Shown piece after piece: positions 9,220-19,360 of a stretch of DNA of 64,000 nucleotides (its first letter is position 1; each line of letters starts with the position of its first letter). A program made the translations under genes and the position numbers. The notes below the pieces were generated by a model. That model searched no databases and was not told the DNA's origin. It was given only the letters and a program-made list of their open reading frames with translations. The DNA is taken from contig NZ_CP094289.1 in the NCBI RefSeq assembly GCF_022759505.1, positions 3,596,001-3,660,000 on the forward strand. Reading direction: 5' to 3'. The DNA comes from Georgenia sp. TF02-10. GTDB taxonomy: Bacteria; Actinomycetota; Actinomycetes; Actinomycetales; Actinomycetaceae.

Positions 9220-10377
9220 TCAGCCCGCTGGCACCGGGCCGAGCAGGGCGTTGGCCCAGGCTCCGTGCACGGACTCGTCGTCGCTGGGGTGGAAGAGCCC
9301 GGCGAGGACGTCGCGGTACAGACGGGAGAGCTCGGCGCGGTTGAAGTAGGCGGAGCCGCCGGAGACCCGGATCGCCTTCTCCACCACCCGCAGGGCCGTC
9401 TCGGTGGCACGAGACTTCACGGCCGAGAGCTGCGGCAGCCACAGCGCCCCCCGGTCCGCGCCGGCGTCCACGTCCCGGGCGATCGCGTCGACCTGCGGGT
9501 AGATGCCGTCCAGCTCGATGGCGGCGTCGGCCAGCCGCCAGCGGATGTCCGGGTCGTGGGCGTAGGGCGCGCCGGCGTTCTTCATCGACCTCCGGGACTG
9601 CACGGTCGCGACGGCGACGTCGAGGGCGCGCTGGGCCACGCCGGTGTAGACCGCGGCCAGCAGGATCTCGAAGTTGGCGAAGATGCCGAAGATGAAGGGG
9701 TCCGTGGTCGGGCCGGGCGGGATGCGGCGCACGATCCGGTCGGCCGGCGCATGGGCGCCGTCGAGCACGGTGGTGCACGACTGGGAGGCCCGCATGCCGA
9801 GCGCGTCCCAGTCGTCCTTGACCTGCACCCCGCCGCCGTCGCGGCGGATGAAGCCCCAGACGTTGTGCGGCCCGTCCGTACCGGTGCTGTCGGTGCCGAA
9901 GGTGCCCATCCGGGTCCAGGCCGGGGACAGCGAGGTGAAGATCTTGGTGCCGGAGAAGGAGTACCCGCCGGCGCCGTCGGGCCGCGCCTCGCTGCCCGAG
10001 CCGAAGAGGACCAGGTCGTTGCCGGCCTCGGAGACCCCGAAGGCGAAGAGCTCGCCGGCGGCCGCCTCGGTCAGGACGAAGTCGGTGGAGTGGTCCCCGG
10101 CGGCGAGCACGGTCCGGGCGACGCCGACCCACACGTGGTGCATGTTGACGGCGAGGGCGGTGGCGGGGGCGGCGCCGGCCAGGCGCATCTGCTCCCGCGC
10201 CATCTCGGCCAGGCTCAGGCCCGCGCCGCCGAAGGACTCCGGGACGAAGGCGGTGAGGTACCCGGCGTCGACGAGGTCGGCCAGGTCCTCGGTGAAGAAC
10301 TCGTTGGCGGCGTCGTAGCCGGCGGCCCGGGACCGGATGCGGTTCAAGAGGTCGTCGGTGAGGACCTGACGAGGCAT
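9220..10377 (-). CDS. Acyl-CoA dehydrogenase-family flavoprotein
   Basis: A 385-residue protein with the acyl-CoA dehydrogenase fold: FVPESFGGAGLSLAEMAREQ in the N-terminal helical domain, FGVSEAGNDL and SFSGTKIFTS in the middle domain, and VSGGSAYFNRAELSRLYRDV in the C-terminal domain. The usual catalytic-base context is replaced by GLFHPSDDESVHGAW, which is closer to the DszC/HsaA-like flavin monooxygenase branch than to classical fatty-acid enzymes. Start ATG at 10377 has GGAAGGAG five bases upstream. It lies alone between the decayed hydrolase and the araA terminator; a role in arabinose use is not indicated. Substrate unknown. Confidence 0.8.
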   Translation of the reverse strand: MPRQVLTDDLLNRIRSRAAGYDAANEFFTEDLADLVDAGYLTAFVPESFGGAGLSLAEMAREQMRLAGAAPATALAVNMHHVWVGVARTVLAAGDHSTDFVLTEAAAGELFAFGVSEAGNDLVLFGSGSEARPDGAGGYSFSGTKIFTSLSPAWTRMGTFGTDSTGTDGPHNVWGFIRRDGGGVQVKDDWDALGMRASQSCTTVLDGAHAPADRIVRRIPPGPTTDPFIFGIFANFEILLAAVYTGVAQRALDVAVATVQSRRSMKNAGAPYAHDPDIRWRLADAAIELDGIYPQVDAIARDVDAGADRGALWLPQLSAVKSRATETALRVVEKAIRVSGGSAYFNRAELSRLYRDVLAGLFHPSDDESVHGAWANALLGPVPAG

Positions 10378-10413
10378 GGGGGCTCCTTCCAGTTGCACGC
10401 CGACCCTACGTCG

Positions 10414-10446
10414 GCGCCCCGGCCGCCCGTCGGGCGGCCGGGGCGC
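10414..10446 (-). terminator. Terminator of the araBDA operon
   Basis: GCGCCCCGGCCGCCC (10414-10428) and its exact reverse complement (10432-10446) form a 15-bp GC-only stem with a 3-base loop, about 65 bases past the araA stop codon. It separates araA from the acyl-CoA dehydrogenase gene on the same strand. Confidence 0.75.
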
Positions 10447-10509
10447 GGTGGCGGGGAGGTGCGGCCGGGGGAGTTGCGGCCGGACTCGCCCTGCGGCGGG
10501 AGGCGTGCC

Positions 10510-12018
10510 CTACATGCCCTGCGCCAGGCGGTAGTAGGCCTGGTTCCAGCGAAGCTCCTGGGCGAAGCCGCGGGTGGTGGTGGTCGCGTCGATGACGGCC
10601 AGCTCGATGCCGGCGATCTCGGCAAGGTCCGCGAAGGCCTCCAGGCCGACGGCGGTGGACAGCACGGTGTGGTGCGCGCCGCCGGCGGTGAGCCAGCACT
10701 CCGCGGAGGTGGGCAGGTCCGGCCGGGGCTGCCACACGGCGCGCGCGACGGGCAGGTTCGGCAGCGGGGCGTCCGGGGGGACCAGGTCGACGACGTTGGC
10801 GGTCAGCCGGAACCGCTCGCGCATGTCGGCCAGGGAGACGACGATACCGGGCCCGGGGTCGGCGGTGAACACCAGCCGGACCGGGTCCTCCCGGTTGCCG
10901 ATGCCCAGCGGGTGGATCTCCAGCCGCGGCCTCTCGGCGGTGAGGGTGGGGCAGACCTCGAGCATGTGGGCGCCGAGGATCTTCTCCTTGCCCGGGGTGA
11001 GCTCGTAGGTGTAGTCCTCCATGAGGGACGCCCCGCCGGGCAGGCCGTAGCCCATCACCTTCGCCGCCCGGACCAGGACCGCGGTCTTCCAGTCGCCCTC
11101 GGCGCCGAAGCCGTACCCGTCGGCCATCAGCCGCTGCACGGCCAGGCCGGGCAGCTGGCGCAGGGCGCCGAGGTCCTCGAAGTTCGTGGTGAACGCGCCG
11201 AAGCCGCCGTCCTGCAGGAAGGACCGCAGGCCGAGCTCGAGGCGGGCGCCGTAGCGCAGCGACTCCCGGCGCTCCCCGCCCGGGCCGAGCTCGGGCGCGA
11301 CGTCGTAGGCCTCGTCGTACTCCGCGACCAGGGCGTCGACGTCGGCGTCGTCCGCGGCCTCGACCGCCGCGACGAAATCGTTGACGCCCCAGGTGTCCAC
11401 GGCCACGCCCAGGGCCAGCTCGGCCTCGGTCTTGTCGCCCTCGGTGACCGCGACGCCGCGCATGTTGTCCCCGAACCGGGCCAGGCGCAGGTGCCGCATG
11501 GCGTCCCAGCCGGCGGCGGCCCGCACCCAGGTGCCGACCTTGGCCTGGACCGGCGGGGCGGCGGCGTGCCCGACGACGGTCTTGCGGCGGGCGCCGAGCC
11601 GGGCGGCGAGGTAGCCGAACTCCCGGTCCCCGTGCGCGGCCTGGTTCAGGTTCATGAAGTCCATGTCCAGGTCTGCCCAGGGCAGCACCACGTTGGCCTG
11701 GGTGTGCAGGTGGAGCATCGGCTTGGTCAGGGCGTCCAGGCCCTGGATCCACATCTTCGCCGGGGAGAAGGTGTGCATCCACACGACCACCCCCAGGCAC
11801 CTGTCGTCGGCGTTGGCGGCCAGCGCGGCCCGGCGGATGGCGGCGCGGTCCTTCAGCACCGGCTTCCACACCACGGGCACCGGGACGTCCTCGGCGGCGT
11901 CGAGGGTGGCGGCGACCTGCTGGGACTGCTCGGCGACCTGGCGCAGGGTCTCCTCGCCGTAGAGGTCCTGGGACCCGGTCAGGAACCAGACCTCCTTGCC
12001 CAGGTACGGGTTCTCCAT
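10510..12018 (-). CDS. araA: L-arabinose isomerase
   Basis: Converts L-arabinose to L-ribulose in the cytoplasm. At 502 residues it matches the family (about 500), beginning [17 protein letters not shown]. Metal-binding positions known for E. coli AraA (E306, E333, H350, H450) are visible in [33 protein letters not shown] and [11 protein letters not shown]. Its ATG overlaps the araD stop codon (TGATG), so the two are translationally coupled. It is the last gene of araB-araD-araA, followed by a strong terminator. Confidence 0.97.
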   Translation of the reverse strand: MENPYLGKEVWFLTGSQDLYGEETLRQVAEQSQQVAATLDAAEDVPVPVVWKPVLKDRAAIRRAALAANADDRCLGVVVWMHTFSPAKMWIQGLDALTKPMLHLHTQANVVLPWADLDMDFMNLNQAAHGDREFGYLAARLGARRKTVVGHAAAPPVQAKVGTWVRAAAGWDAMRHLRLARFGDNMRGVAVTEGDKTEAELALGVAVDTWGVNDFVAAVEAADDADVDALVAEYDEAYDVAPELGPGGERRESLRYGARLELGLRSFLQDGGFGAFTTNFEDLGALRQLPGLAVQRLMADGYGFGAEGDWKTAVLVRAAKVMGYGLPGGASLMEDYTYELTPGKEKILGAHMLEVCPTLTAERPRLEIHPLGIGNREDPVRLVFTADPGPGIVVSLADMRERFRLTANVVDLVPPDAPLPNLPVARAVWQPRPDLPTSAECWLTAGGAHHTVLSTAVGLEAFADLAEIAGIELAVIDATTTTRGFAQELRWNQAYYRLAQGM

Positions 12019-12737
12019 CACTGCTGCTCCTCCTGGGGCTGGCCGTAGACGTTCTGGTAGCGGTCGTAGAGGCGGTCGATGTCCGCCTGCGCCAGGCGGG
12101 TCGGCGTGCCGAGCTGGCGGGCGATGTGCACGGTGCGGGCGACCTCCTCGCACAGCACCGCCGCCTTGACCGCCGCCCGGGCGTCCGGGCCGACGGTGAA
12201 CGGGCCGTGGCTGGCCATCAGCACGGCCGGGGAGCGGGACTCCCGGAGCGTCTCGACGATGCCGCGGCCGATGGAGTCGTCCCCGATGAGCGCGAACGGC
12301 CCGACCGGGATGTCGCCGCCGAACTCGTCGGCCATCATCGTCAGCACGCACGGGATGGGCTCGGCGCGGGCGGCCCACGCGGTGGCATAGGTGGAGTGGG
12401 TGTGCACCACCCCACCCACCTCGCTCATGTGCCGGTAGACGTAGGCGTGGGCGGCGGTGTCGGAGGAGGGCTGGAGGGACGTCGGGGTGCCGTCGTCGAT
12501 CTTGGTGCCGTCCAGGTCGCAGACCACCATGGCCGCCGCGGTCAACTCGTCGTAGGAGACCCCGGAGGGCTTGATGACGAACAGGTCGGTGCCCGGGACC
12601 CGCTCCGAGACGTTGCCGGCGGTCCAGACCACCAGCTCGTTGCGGGGGAGCTCGGCATGCAGGGCGGCCACCCGCTCGCGGCAGGCCTGGACCGCGGCCT
12701 GGGTGCCCGGGGCCAGCTCGGCCAGCGCCGCGGTCAT
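12018..12737 (-). CDS. araD: L-ribulose-5-phosphate 4-epimerase
   Basis: Class II aldolase/epimerase family, 239 residues. It interconverts L-ribulose-5-phosphate and D-xylulose-5-phosphate. Family signatures are visible: phosphate-binding WTAGNVSER and [23 protein letters not shown], metal histidines in [14 protein letters not shown], and the later [10 protein letters not shown]. The ATG overlaps the araB stop codon by ATGA, and its own stop overlaps araA. It supplies the last step before the pentose phosphate pathway. Confidence 0.96.
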   Translation of the reverse strand: MTAALAELAPGTQAAVQACRERVAALHAELPRNELVVWTAGNVSERVPGTDLFVIKPSGVSYDELTAAAMVVCDLDGTKIDDGTPTSLQPSSDTAAHAYVYRHMSEVGGVVHTHSTYATAWAARAEPIPCVLTMMADEFGGDIPVGPFALIGDDSIGRGIVETLRESRSPAVLMASHGPFTVGPDARAAVKAAVLCEEVARTVHIARQLGTPTRLAQADIDRLYDRYQNVYGQPQEEQQ

Positions 12738-14500
12738 CGGACGGCCTCGGTGGCGCGCTCGACCTCGTCGGCGGCCCGGCCGGTGGCCGCGCCGCTACCG
12801 GCCGCGCCCCGGTCGGCCCCGGCCCGGGCCGCCAGCGCCTCCCGGCGGATCCGCCGCAGGCGGCGCATCACGTCGTTGCCGCCGCGGCCGAAGTGGTCGT
12901 GCAGCCGGGTGTACTCGGCGTACAGGGCGTCGTAGCGCAGCGCGGCGTCCTCGTCCGGGGTGTACGCGGCGACCGTGCGCCGGCCCATCGCCCGGGCGGC
13001 GGCGCGCACGTCCCGGTAGGCGCCGGCGGCGACGGCGGCGTGGATGGCCGAGCCCAGTGCCGGGCCCTGGCTGGAGACGATGGTGGACAGCGGCAGTCGG
13101 GTGACGTCGGCGTAGAGCTGCATGAGGAACGTGTTCTTCAGCAGCCCGCCGGCCACCACGAGCTCGGTCACCGGCACCCCGGCGGCGTTGAACGCCTCCA
13201 CGATGGTGCGGGTGCCGAACGCGGTGGCCTCCAGCAGCGCCCGGTAGACGTCCTCCGGGCGGGTGGCCAGGGTCAGCCCGACCACCAGGCCGGAGAGCTC
13301 GTGGTCCACCAGCACCGACCGGTTGCCCGAGTGCCAGTCCAGCGCCACCAGGCCGTGCTCGCCGACCTCCTGCGCGGCCGCCTTCTCGGTCAGCAGCTCG
13401 TGCGGGCCGATGCCGCGCCGCTCCGCCTCCGCGGTGTACTCCCCGGGCACCTGGTTGGCCACGTACCAGGCGAAGATGTCCCCGACGCCGGACTGGCCGG
13501 CCTCGTACCCCCAGTACCCCTCGACGATCCCACCGCGGACCACCCCGCACATGCCGGGGACCTCCACGACGTCGCTGCCGTTCATCACGTGGCAGGTCGA
13601 GGTGCCCATGATCGCCACCATCTGGCCGGGGTCGACGGCGTTCGCGGCCGGGGCGGTGACGTGGGCGTCGACGTTGCCGACGGCGACCGCGATGCCCTCG
13701 GGCAGCCCGGTCCAGCCGGCCGCCTCGGCGGTGAGCGTGCCGGCCTGGTGGCCGAGCTGGCCGATCTCGTGGGCGACCTTGTCGGTGACGAAGCCGGCGA
13801 AGGCGGGGTTGAGCGCGGCCAGGAACTCCTCGTCCGGGTACTGCCCGTCCTGGTAGATGCCCTTGTACCCGGCCGTGCAGGCGTTGCGCACGTACCGGCC
13901 GGTCAGCTGCCAGACGATCCAGTCCGCGGCCTCGACCCAGTGGTCCATGGCGGCGTAGACCTCGGGGTCCTCCTCGAGGATCTGCAGGCCCTTGGCGAAC
14001 TCCCACTCCGAGGAGATGAACCCGCCGTACCGGCCGAGCCACCTCTCCCCGCGCTCGCGGGCCAGGGCGTTGATCCGGTCCGCCTGGCCCTGCGCGGCGT
14101 GGTGCTTCCAGAGCTTGACGTAGGCGTGCGGCCGGGCGCGGAACCGGTCCAGCTCGCACAGCGGGGTGCCGTCGGCGGTCGTGGGCACCATGGTGCAGGC
14201 GGTGAAGTCGGTGCCGATGCCGATCACGTCCGCCGGGTTGGCGCCGGCCGCGGCCAGGGCCGCCGGGACCGCGTGCTGGAGCACCTCGACGTAGTCCCCG
14301 GGCGCCTGCAGCGCCCAGTCCGGCGGCAGCGGCTGGCCGGCGTCCGCGGTCAGCTCCCGGTCCATCACGGCGTGCGGGTACTCGTGCACCGCGCTGCCCA
14401 GCTCCGCGCCGTCGGCCACCCGGACCACCACGGCCCGGCCCGACAACGTCCCGAAGTCCACCCCCACCACGAGGGCCTTGCTGGCATCGACATCGACCAT
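12734..14500 (-). CDS. araB: Ribulokinase
   Basis: FGGY-family kinase, 588 residues, phosphorylating L-ribulose with ATP. The N-terminal phosphate-binding segment is [32 protein letters not shown] and [20 protein letters not shown] are typical of AraB, and [19 protein letters not shown] is the C-terminal nucleotide-domain signature. The ATG at 14500 has AAGGGAG nine bases upstream; a GTG seven codons earlier would cover that ribosome site. First gene of the araBDA operon, controlled by the promoter/operator at 14573-14600. The C-terminal 40 residues are alanine/arginine-rich and probably disordered. Confidence 0.95.
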   Translation of the reverse strand: MVDVDASKALVVGVDFGTLSGRAVVVRVADGAELGSAVHEYPHAVMDRELTADAGQPLPPDWALQAPGDYVEVLQHAVPAALAAAGANPADVIGIGTDFTACTMVPTTADGTPLCELDRFRARPHAYVKLWKHHAAQGQADRINALARERGERWLGRYGGFISSEWEFAKGLQILEEDPEVYAAMDHWVEAADWIVWQLTGRYVRNACTAGYKGIYQDGQYPDEEFLAALNPAFAGFVTDKVAHEIGQLGHQAGTLTAEAAGWTGLPEGIAVAVGNVDAHVTAPAANAVDPGQMVAIMGTSTCHVMNGSDVVEVPGMCGVVRGGIVEGYWGYEAGQSGVGDIFAWYVANQVPGEYTAEAERRGIGPHELLTEKAAAQEVGEHGLVALDWHSGNRSVLVDHELSGLVVGLTLATRPEDVYRALLEATAFGTRTIVEAFNAAGVPVTELVVAGGLLKNTFLMQLYADVTRLPLSTIVSSQGPALGSAIHAAVAAGAYRDVRAAARAMGRRTVAAYTPDEDAALRYDALYAEYTRLHDHFGRGGNDVMRRLRRIRREALAARAGADRGAAGSGAATGRAADEVERATEAVR

Positions 14501-14572
14501 TGGATCCGGCTCCCTTGCCACTCGGCAGGCTTCGTTGGCACCTTCGCGCCCGGTGCGAGGGCGTTAGACGGA

Positions 14573-14600
14573 ATGTTAGCGCTCACACTGGTGGCGTCAA
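14573..14600 (-). promoter_or_regulatory. araB promoter with LacI-type operator
   Basis: TTGACG (14595-14600) and TAACAT (14573-14578) on the minus strand are 16 bp apart. The near-palindrome TGTTAGCGCTCACA (14574-14587) lies across the -10 box and has the AGCGCT core typical of LacI-family sites. A repressor bound here would block the polymerase. The obvious candidate is the LacI-type regulator encoded about 100 bp further on, at 14687-15706. Confidence 0.7.
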
Positions 14601-14686
14601 GCAGCCGAAGGAATGCCAGGTGAAGCAGGCGGTGGAGTGTGACCCATCGATCAGCCGGCCGGAACGTCCGAGGGCACGGCCGCCAG

Positions 14687-15706
14687 TCAGCCTGGGGGGG
14701 CCACCGACGCTCGCGGCACCAGCCGGGGCAGGAGCATCGCGTCGGACGTCTCCGTCCCGGCGATCATCCCGAGCAGGACGGCGATGGCTTCGCGGCCGAC
14801 GTCGGCGAACGGTTGCCGCACAGTGGTCAGCGGTGGCTCGTAGTAGGCGGCGCCGCTGATGTCGTCGAAGCCGACGACGGAGACATCCTCGGGCACCCGG
14901 ACGCCTGCCTCGTGCAGCGCCCGGAGGATCCCGAGCGCCATCAGGTCGTTGGCGGCGAAGATGGCGCGCGGGGGCCGGCCGTCGGCGAGCAGCTGGCGTG
15001 CCACCCGGTGGCCGTCCGCGGGGTCCCAGCCGCCGCTGACCAGCGGCGGCACCTCGAGGCCGGCCGCGTGCATCTCCGCGCGGTAGCCGACCATCCGGGC
15101 GCGGGCGTCGTACCAGCTGGACGGACCGGCGACGTGGACGATCTCGGTGTGCCCGTGCTCGAGGAGGTGGCGGGTGGCCATCCGGGCGCCCGCCGCCTGG
15201 TCCACGGTCACCACGCGGAAGGCGGAGGTCCCGGTGAGTCCGGCGGCGACGAGGACGACCGGTAGCTCCTGGGACAGCTCTTTGGCCCCGGCCGCGACCT
15301 CCGTGACCGGGGCGACGACGACCACGCCGTCGACCCGGAGCTGGCGGAAGTGCTCCAGCGTCGCGTCTGCCGCCTGACCGTCCCGCATGATGGCCAGCGT
15401 GGTGGCGTAGCCGGCCGCGCGGGCCGCCTCCTCGGCCGCGATCGTCATGCTGCTCGGGCCGAAGCGGCTGTCCCCGGGGTTGACGACGCCGATGAGCCCG
15501 GTGCGGCGGGTGACCAGGGCCCGGGCGGCCAGGTTGCGGCGGTACCCCAGGCGCCGCATCGCCTCCGTCACCCGCTCCCGGGTGTCCGGCCGGACGAGCT
15601 CGGGGTTGTTGAGCACGCGGGAGACGGTCTGGTGGGAGACGCCGGCGACGGCGGCGACGTCGGCCATCGACGGCGGGCGGGCGCGCCGGACGGGGTCAGG
15701 TCCCAT
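14687..15706 (-). CDS. LacI-family regulator, probable arabinose operon repressor
   Basis: A 339-residue LacI-family protein: helix-turn-helix [20 protein letters not shown], hinge [13 protein letters not shown], then a sugar-binding domain ([70 protein letters not shown]). The ATG at 15706 has GAGGAGGG six bases upstream. It lies on the same strand as araB and immediately upstream of the araB operator. Control of araBDA, with an arabinose-related inducer, is inferred from position only. Confidence 0.88.
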   Translation of the reverse strand: MGPDPVRRARPPSMADVAAVAGVSHQTVSRVLNNPELVRPDTRERVTEAMRRLGYRRNLAARALVTRRTGLIGVVNPGDSRFGPSSMTIAAEEAARAAGYATTLAIMRDGQAADATLEHFRQLRVDGVVVVAPVTEVAAGAKELSQELPVVLVAAGLTGTSAFRVVTVDQAAGARMATRHLLEHGHTEIVHVAGPSSWYDARARMVGYRAEMHAAGLEVPPLVSGGWDPADGHRVARQLLADGRPPRAIFAANDLMALGILRALHEAGVRVPEDVSVVGFDDISGAAYYEPPLTTVRQPFADVGREAIAVLLGMIAGTETSDAMLLPRLVPRASVAPPG

Positions 15707-15793
15707 CACCGACCCTCCTCCGGCCACCGAGCGGAGCCAGCGTATCCACGTGCGTGCCGGGGGCGTGTCGGCCCCCGTCGCTACGTTGGCCGG

Positions 15794-17203
15794 GTGAGCC
15801 CAGCCGCGACGAAGACCGCCCGCCCCGCCTTCCGCTGCACCGAGTGCGGGTGGACCGCCACCAAGTGGGTGGGCCGGTGCGCGGAGTGCCAGGCGTGGGG
15901 CTCGGTCGAGGAGACCGGGACCGCGGCGGCGCCGGCGCGCGCCGCCGTCGCCCTCGCCCCCGCCAGCCCGGCCCGGCCGGTCGCCGAGGTGGACCTGGCG
16001 GCGGCCCGGGCCCGCAGCACCGGCGTGGGAGAGCTGGACCGGGTCCTCGGCGGCGGCATCGTGCCGGGCGCCGTCGTCCTGCTGGCCGGGGAGCCCGGGG
16101 TGGGGAAGTCCACCCTGCTGCTGGACGTGGCGGCCACCGCGGCGGCGAGCGCCGACCGCCCGGTCCTCTACGTCACCGGCGAGGAGTCCGCCGGGCAGGT
16201 GCGGCTGCGGGCCGAGCGGATCGGCGCCCTGCACCCCCGGCTGCTGCTGGCCGCCGAGACGGACCTGGCCACCGTGCTCGGGCACGTCGAGGCCACCGCG
16301 CCGGCCCTGCTCGTGGTGGACTCCGTGCAGACCATCGCCGACGCCGCGGTCGACGGCGGCGTCGGCGGGGTCAGCCAGGTCCGGGCGGTCGCCCAGGCCC
16401 TCATCCAGGTCGCCAAGACCCGGGGCATCCCGGTGCTCCTCGTCGGGCACGTGACCAAGGACGGCGGCATCGCCGGACCCCGGGTGCTCGAGCACCTCGT
16501 CGACGTCGTGTGCCACTTCGAGGGGGACCGGCACTCCCGGCTGCGGATGGTGCGCGCGGTGAAGAACCGCTACGGCCCCACCGACGAGGTGGGCTGCTTC
16601 GACCTGGGCGAGACCGGCATCGTCGGCCTGGCCGACCCCTCGGGCCTGTTCCTCTCCGGCGCCCGCTCCGCCGCGCCGGGGACCTGCGTGACCATCACGC
16701 TGGAGGGCCGCCGCCCGATGCCGGTGGAGATCCAGGCGCTGGTCGCGGCCACCACCCTGCCCGCCCCGCGCCGGGCGACCGCCGGCCTGGACGGCGCCCG
16801 GGTCGCGATGACCCTGGCCGTCCTGCAGGCCCGCCTCGGCACACGGCTGGCCGGCATGGACGTCTACGCCTCGACGGTGGGCGGCGCGCGGGCCGTCGAG
16901 CCGGCGGTCGACCTCGCCGTCGCCCTGGCCGTCTCCTCCGCCGCCGCCGGCCGCGAGCTCGCCGCGGAGGTGGTCGCCGTCGGCGAGGTGGGGCTGACCG
17001 GGGAGGTCCGGGCCGCCGTCGGCGTCCAGCGCCGGCTGGCCGAGGCCGCCCGGCTCGGCTTCCGCCACGCCCTCGTGCCCGCCCAGGGCGCCGGCGACCT
17101 GCGCCCCGTGCCCGGGCTCACGGTGCACCCGGTCGCCCACCTGAGCCAGGCGCTGGCGGCCGGGCCGGCCCTGGCCCCGGCCGCCGTCGTGACCGGATCG
17201 TGA
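15794..17203 (+). CDS. radA: DNA repair protein RadA
   Basis: A 469-residue RecA-like ATPase that helps branch migration in recombinational repair. Features in order: a four-cysteine zinc finger (C15, C18, C29, C32), Walker [10 protein letters not shown], the RadA motif [11 protein letters not shown], and a C-terminal Lon-protease-like domain. The start GTG at 15794 has no ribosome site, but TACGTT lies six bases upstream, suggesting a leaderless message. radA followed by disA is a conserved actinobacterial pair. Confidence 0.95.
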   Translation: MSPAATKTARPAFRCTECGWTATKWVGRCAECQAWGSVEETGTAAAPARAAVALAPASPARPVAEVDLAAARARSTGVGELDRVLGGGIVPGAVVLLAGEPGVGKSTLLLDVAATAAASADRPVLYVTGEESAGQVRLRAERIGALHPRLLLAAETDLATVLGHVEATAPALLVVDSVQTIADAAVDGGVGGVSQVRAVAQALIQVAKTRGIPVLLVGHVTKDGGIAGPRVLEHLVDVVCHFEGDRHSRLRMVRAVKNRYGPTDEVGCFDLGETGIVGLADPSGLFLSGARSAAPGTCVTITLEGRRPMPVEIQALVAATTLPAPRRATAGLDGARVAMTLAVLQARLGTRLAGMDVYASTVGGARAVEPAVDLAVALAVSSAAAGRELAAEVVAVGEVGLTGEVRAAVGVQRRLAEAARLGFRHALVPAQGAGDLRPVPGLTVHPVAHLSQALAAGPALAPAAVVTGS

Positions 17204-17304
17204 CCGCACCCACACGAGGGGAGCATCCCGCCGCGGGCGGCGCCGCACCTACCATGGGGGCGCGGAGCGGGAGGGTCGCTCCGCTCCGCCGACCGAGGGG
17301 TCCC

Positions 17305-18369
17305 GTGCACGACTCGCTCCGCACCATCCTGCGGGCCATCGCGCCCGGCACCGAGCTCCGGGACGGCCTGGAGCGCATCCTGCGCGGACGCACCGGCGCG
17401 ATCGTCGTCCTCGGCTACGACGAGCGGGTCGAGGAGATGTCCTCCGGCGGCTTCGAGCTCGACGTGGAGTTCTCCGCGACCCGGCTGCGCGAGCTGGCCA
17501 AGATGGACGGCGCCGTCGTCGTCGACTACCCGGGCCGCCGCATCCGCCGGGCGAACGTCCAGCTCCTGCCGGACGCCCGGATCGAGACCTCCGAGTCCGG
17601 GATGCGGCACCGCACCGCCGAGCGCGTCGCCAAGCAGAGCGGCTACCCGGTGATCTCGGTGAGCCAGTCGATGCGGACGGTGGCCCTGTACGCCGACGGC
17701 CAGCGGCACGTGGTGGAGGACTCCGACGTCATCCTGTCCCGGGCGAACCAGGCGCTGGCCACCCTCGAGCGGTACAAGGCCCGGCTGGACGAGGTCTCCG
17801 GCACGCTGTCCGCGCTGGAGATCGAGGACCTGGTCACCGTCCGGGACGTGGTCACCGTGGTCCAGCGGCTGGAGATGGTGGCCCGGATCTCCGACGAGGT
17901 CGGCGGGTACGTCACCGAGCTCGGCACCGACGGGCGGCTGCTCTCCCTCCAGCTCGAGGAGCTCGTGCTCGGCCTGGACCCCGACCGGACCCTGGTGGTG
18001 CGGGACTACCTCGGCGAGCGCCGCGGCGCCCGGCCGCGGGAGGTGCTCGACGAGCTCGGCGCGCTCACCTCGGCCGAGCTCATCGACATGCCCACCATCG
18101 CCCGGGTGCTCGGCATCGGCGGCCCGGACGGGGACGCGCTCGACGACGCCCTCACCCCCCGCGGCTACCGCGTGCTGGCCAAGGTGCCCCGGCTGCCCGC
18201 GCCGATCGCCGAGGCGATCGCCGCGCACTTCGGCAGCCTGCAGACCATGCTGGCCGCCTCCACCGAGGAGCTCCAGCGGATCGACGGCGTGGGCCCGCAC
18301 CGCGCCCGGTCCATCCGTGAGGGCCTGTCCCGGCTGGCCGAGTCCTCGATCTTGGAGCGGTTCGCCTGA
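17305..18369 (+). CDS. disA: DNA integrity scanning protein, diadenylate cyclase
   Basis: A 354-residue DisA homologue (the mycobacterial protein is 358). It makes c-di-AMP from two ATP and scans DNA for branched structures. Visible are the DAC-domain motifs [14 protein letters not shown] and [15 protein letters not shown], the central helical linker, and the C-terminal helix-hairpin-helix ([20 protein letters not shown]). The GTG at 17305 follows GAGGGG; an in-frame ATG 51 bases upstream (17254) would add a 17-residue basic tail and cannot be excluded. Confidence 0.93.
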   Translation: MHDSLRTILRAIAPGTELRDGLERILRGRTGAIVVLGYDERVEEMSSGGFELDVEFSATRLRELAKMDGAVVVDYPGRRIRRANVQLLPDARIETSESGMRHRTAERVAKQSGYPVISVSQSMRTVALYADGQRHVVEDSDVILSRANQALATLERYKARLDEVSGTLSALEIEDLVTVRDVVTVVQRLEMVARISDEVGGYVTELGTDGRLLSLQLEELVLGLDPDRTLVVRDYLGERRGARPREVLDELGALTSAELIDMPTIARVLGIGGPDGDALDDALTPRGYRVLAKVPRLPAPIAEAIAAHFGSLQTMLAASTEELQRIDGVGPHRARSIREGLSRLAESSILERFA

Positions 18370-18454
18370 GGCCTGCCGGGGCCGCGCTCCCGGCGCTCGG
18401 CGTACCAGGGCGAAGGTCCAGCCGACGGGCAACGAGGGCCTGGCCGCCGGGGGC

Positions 18455-18485
18455 TTGACCTGGAGCGCGCTCGAGCTTCTAGCCT
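18455..18485 (+). promoter_or_regulatory. MerR-type promoter with 19-bp spacer and dyad
   Basis: TTGACC (18455-18460) and TAGCCT (18480-18485) are 19 bp apart, the stretched spacing typical of MerR-controlled promoters. The spacer contains the dyad GGAGCGCGCTC, as expected for a MerR-family operator. The -10 box ends seven bases before the merR GTG start, so the message is probably leaderless and autoregulated. Confidence 0.72.
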
Positions 18486-18492
18486 GCCTGGC

Positions 18493-18921
18493 GTGACGGA
18501 AGAAGCCGAGAGACCGGGGCTGACGGTCGCGCAGATGGTGGCTGCGACCGGGGTGCCCGCGCACACGCTTCGCTACTACGAGCGGGCCGGGCTGATCCGG
18601 CCGGTCGCGCGGACCTCGGGGAACCAGCGCCGCTACTCGGGGGCCGACGTCGAGTGGCTGCGGTTCCTGCTGCGGCTGCGCGAGACCGGGATGCCGATCG
18701 CCCGGATGCGCGACTACGCCGAGCTGCGTGCAGCAGGCACACCGACGATCCGGGCGCGCCTGGCGCTGCTGGAAGCGCACCGGGCCGAGCTGCGGGAGCA
18801 CGTCGCGCTGCTCCGCACGCACGAGGAGGCGCTCGACGCCAAGATCGCGACCTACCGCCACGACCTCGCCGACCTGGACGTGCACGACGACGGGACTGAA
18901 GGAGCAAAGACCCATGGGTGA
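18493..18921 (+). CDS. MerR-family transcriptional regulator
   Basis: A 142-residue MerR-type protein: winged helix-turn-helix (TVAQMVAATGVPAHTLRYYERAGLIRP begins at residue 11), the conserved RYSGADVEWLRFLLRLRETGMPI segment, and a dimerising coiled coil from about residue 85. It has no cysteine-based metal site, so it resembles the organic-signal branch of the family. Its 3' end overlaps the following carboxymuconolactone-decarboxylase-like gene by 8 bp, and a classical 19-bp-spacer promoter lies immediately upstream. It probably activates this two-gene operon. Confidence 0.92.
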   Translation: MTEEAERPGLTVAQMVAATGVPAHTLRYYERAGLIRPVARTSGNQRRYSGADVEWLRFLLRLRETGMPIARMRDYAELRAAGTPTIRARLALLEAHRAELREHVALLRTHEEALDAKIATYRHDLADLDVHDDGTEGAKTHG

Positions 18922-19318
18922 ACCCACGACGCGCGCGGACCGCTACGACCGCGGCCGGACAGTGCTCGACGTGATCGACGGCACGGCGGGAGCGAACGTC
19001 ATCGACGCGCTCGCGGACGTGGCGCCGGAGCTCGGGCACCAGGTCGTGGCCTGGGGGTTCGGCGAGATCTACTCCCGTCCCGAGCTCGCCCCGCGGGACC
19101 GGCAGCTCGTGACGCTCGGGATGCTGACGGCGCTCGGCGGCTGCGAGCCACAGCTGGAGGTCCACATCAACGCGGCGCTCAACGTCGGGCTGACTCCCCA
19201 GCAGATCATCGAGGCCTTCCTGCACTCCGCGGTGTACTGCGGGTTCCCGCGCGCCCTGAACGCGACGTTCACCGCGAAGAAGGTCTTCGCCGAGCGCGGG
19301 CTGCTGCCGCTCGCGTGA
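18914..19318 (+). CDS. Carboxymuconolactone decarboxylase-family protein
   Basis: A 134-residue, all-helical protein of the CMD/AhpD superfamily. The region ELAPRDRQLVTLGMLTALGG, followed by LEVHINAALNVGLTPQQIIE, is the family signature. It lacks the CxxC pair of AhpD peroxidase-type members (only CEPQ is present), so it fits the PcaC-like or uncharacterised branch. The start ATG at 18914 has AAGGAG nine bases upstream and overlaps the end of the merR gene, so both are one transcript. The true substrate is unknown. Confidence 0.85.
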   Translation: MGEPTTRADRYDRGRTVLDVIDGTAGANVIDALADVAPELGHQVVAWGFGEIYSRPELAPRDRQLVTLGMLTALGGCEPQLEVHINAALNVGLTPQQIIEAFLHSAVYCGFPRALNATFTAKKVFAERGLLPLA

Positions 19319-19360
19319 CCGCCGCTCGTCACCGCAAATCGTCGGCGACCGCCGGAGGGT

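Noticed and set aside
9127-12048. 973-codon plus-strand open frame
   Set aside because: It runs antisense through the acyl-CoA dehydrogenase and araA genes, whose motifs are unambiguous; it has no domain of its own.
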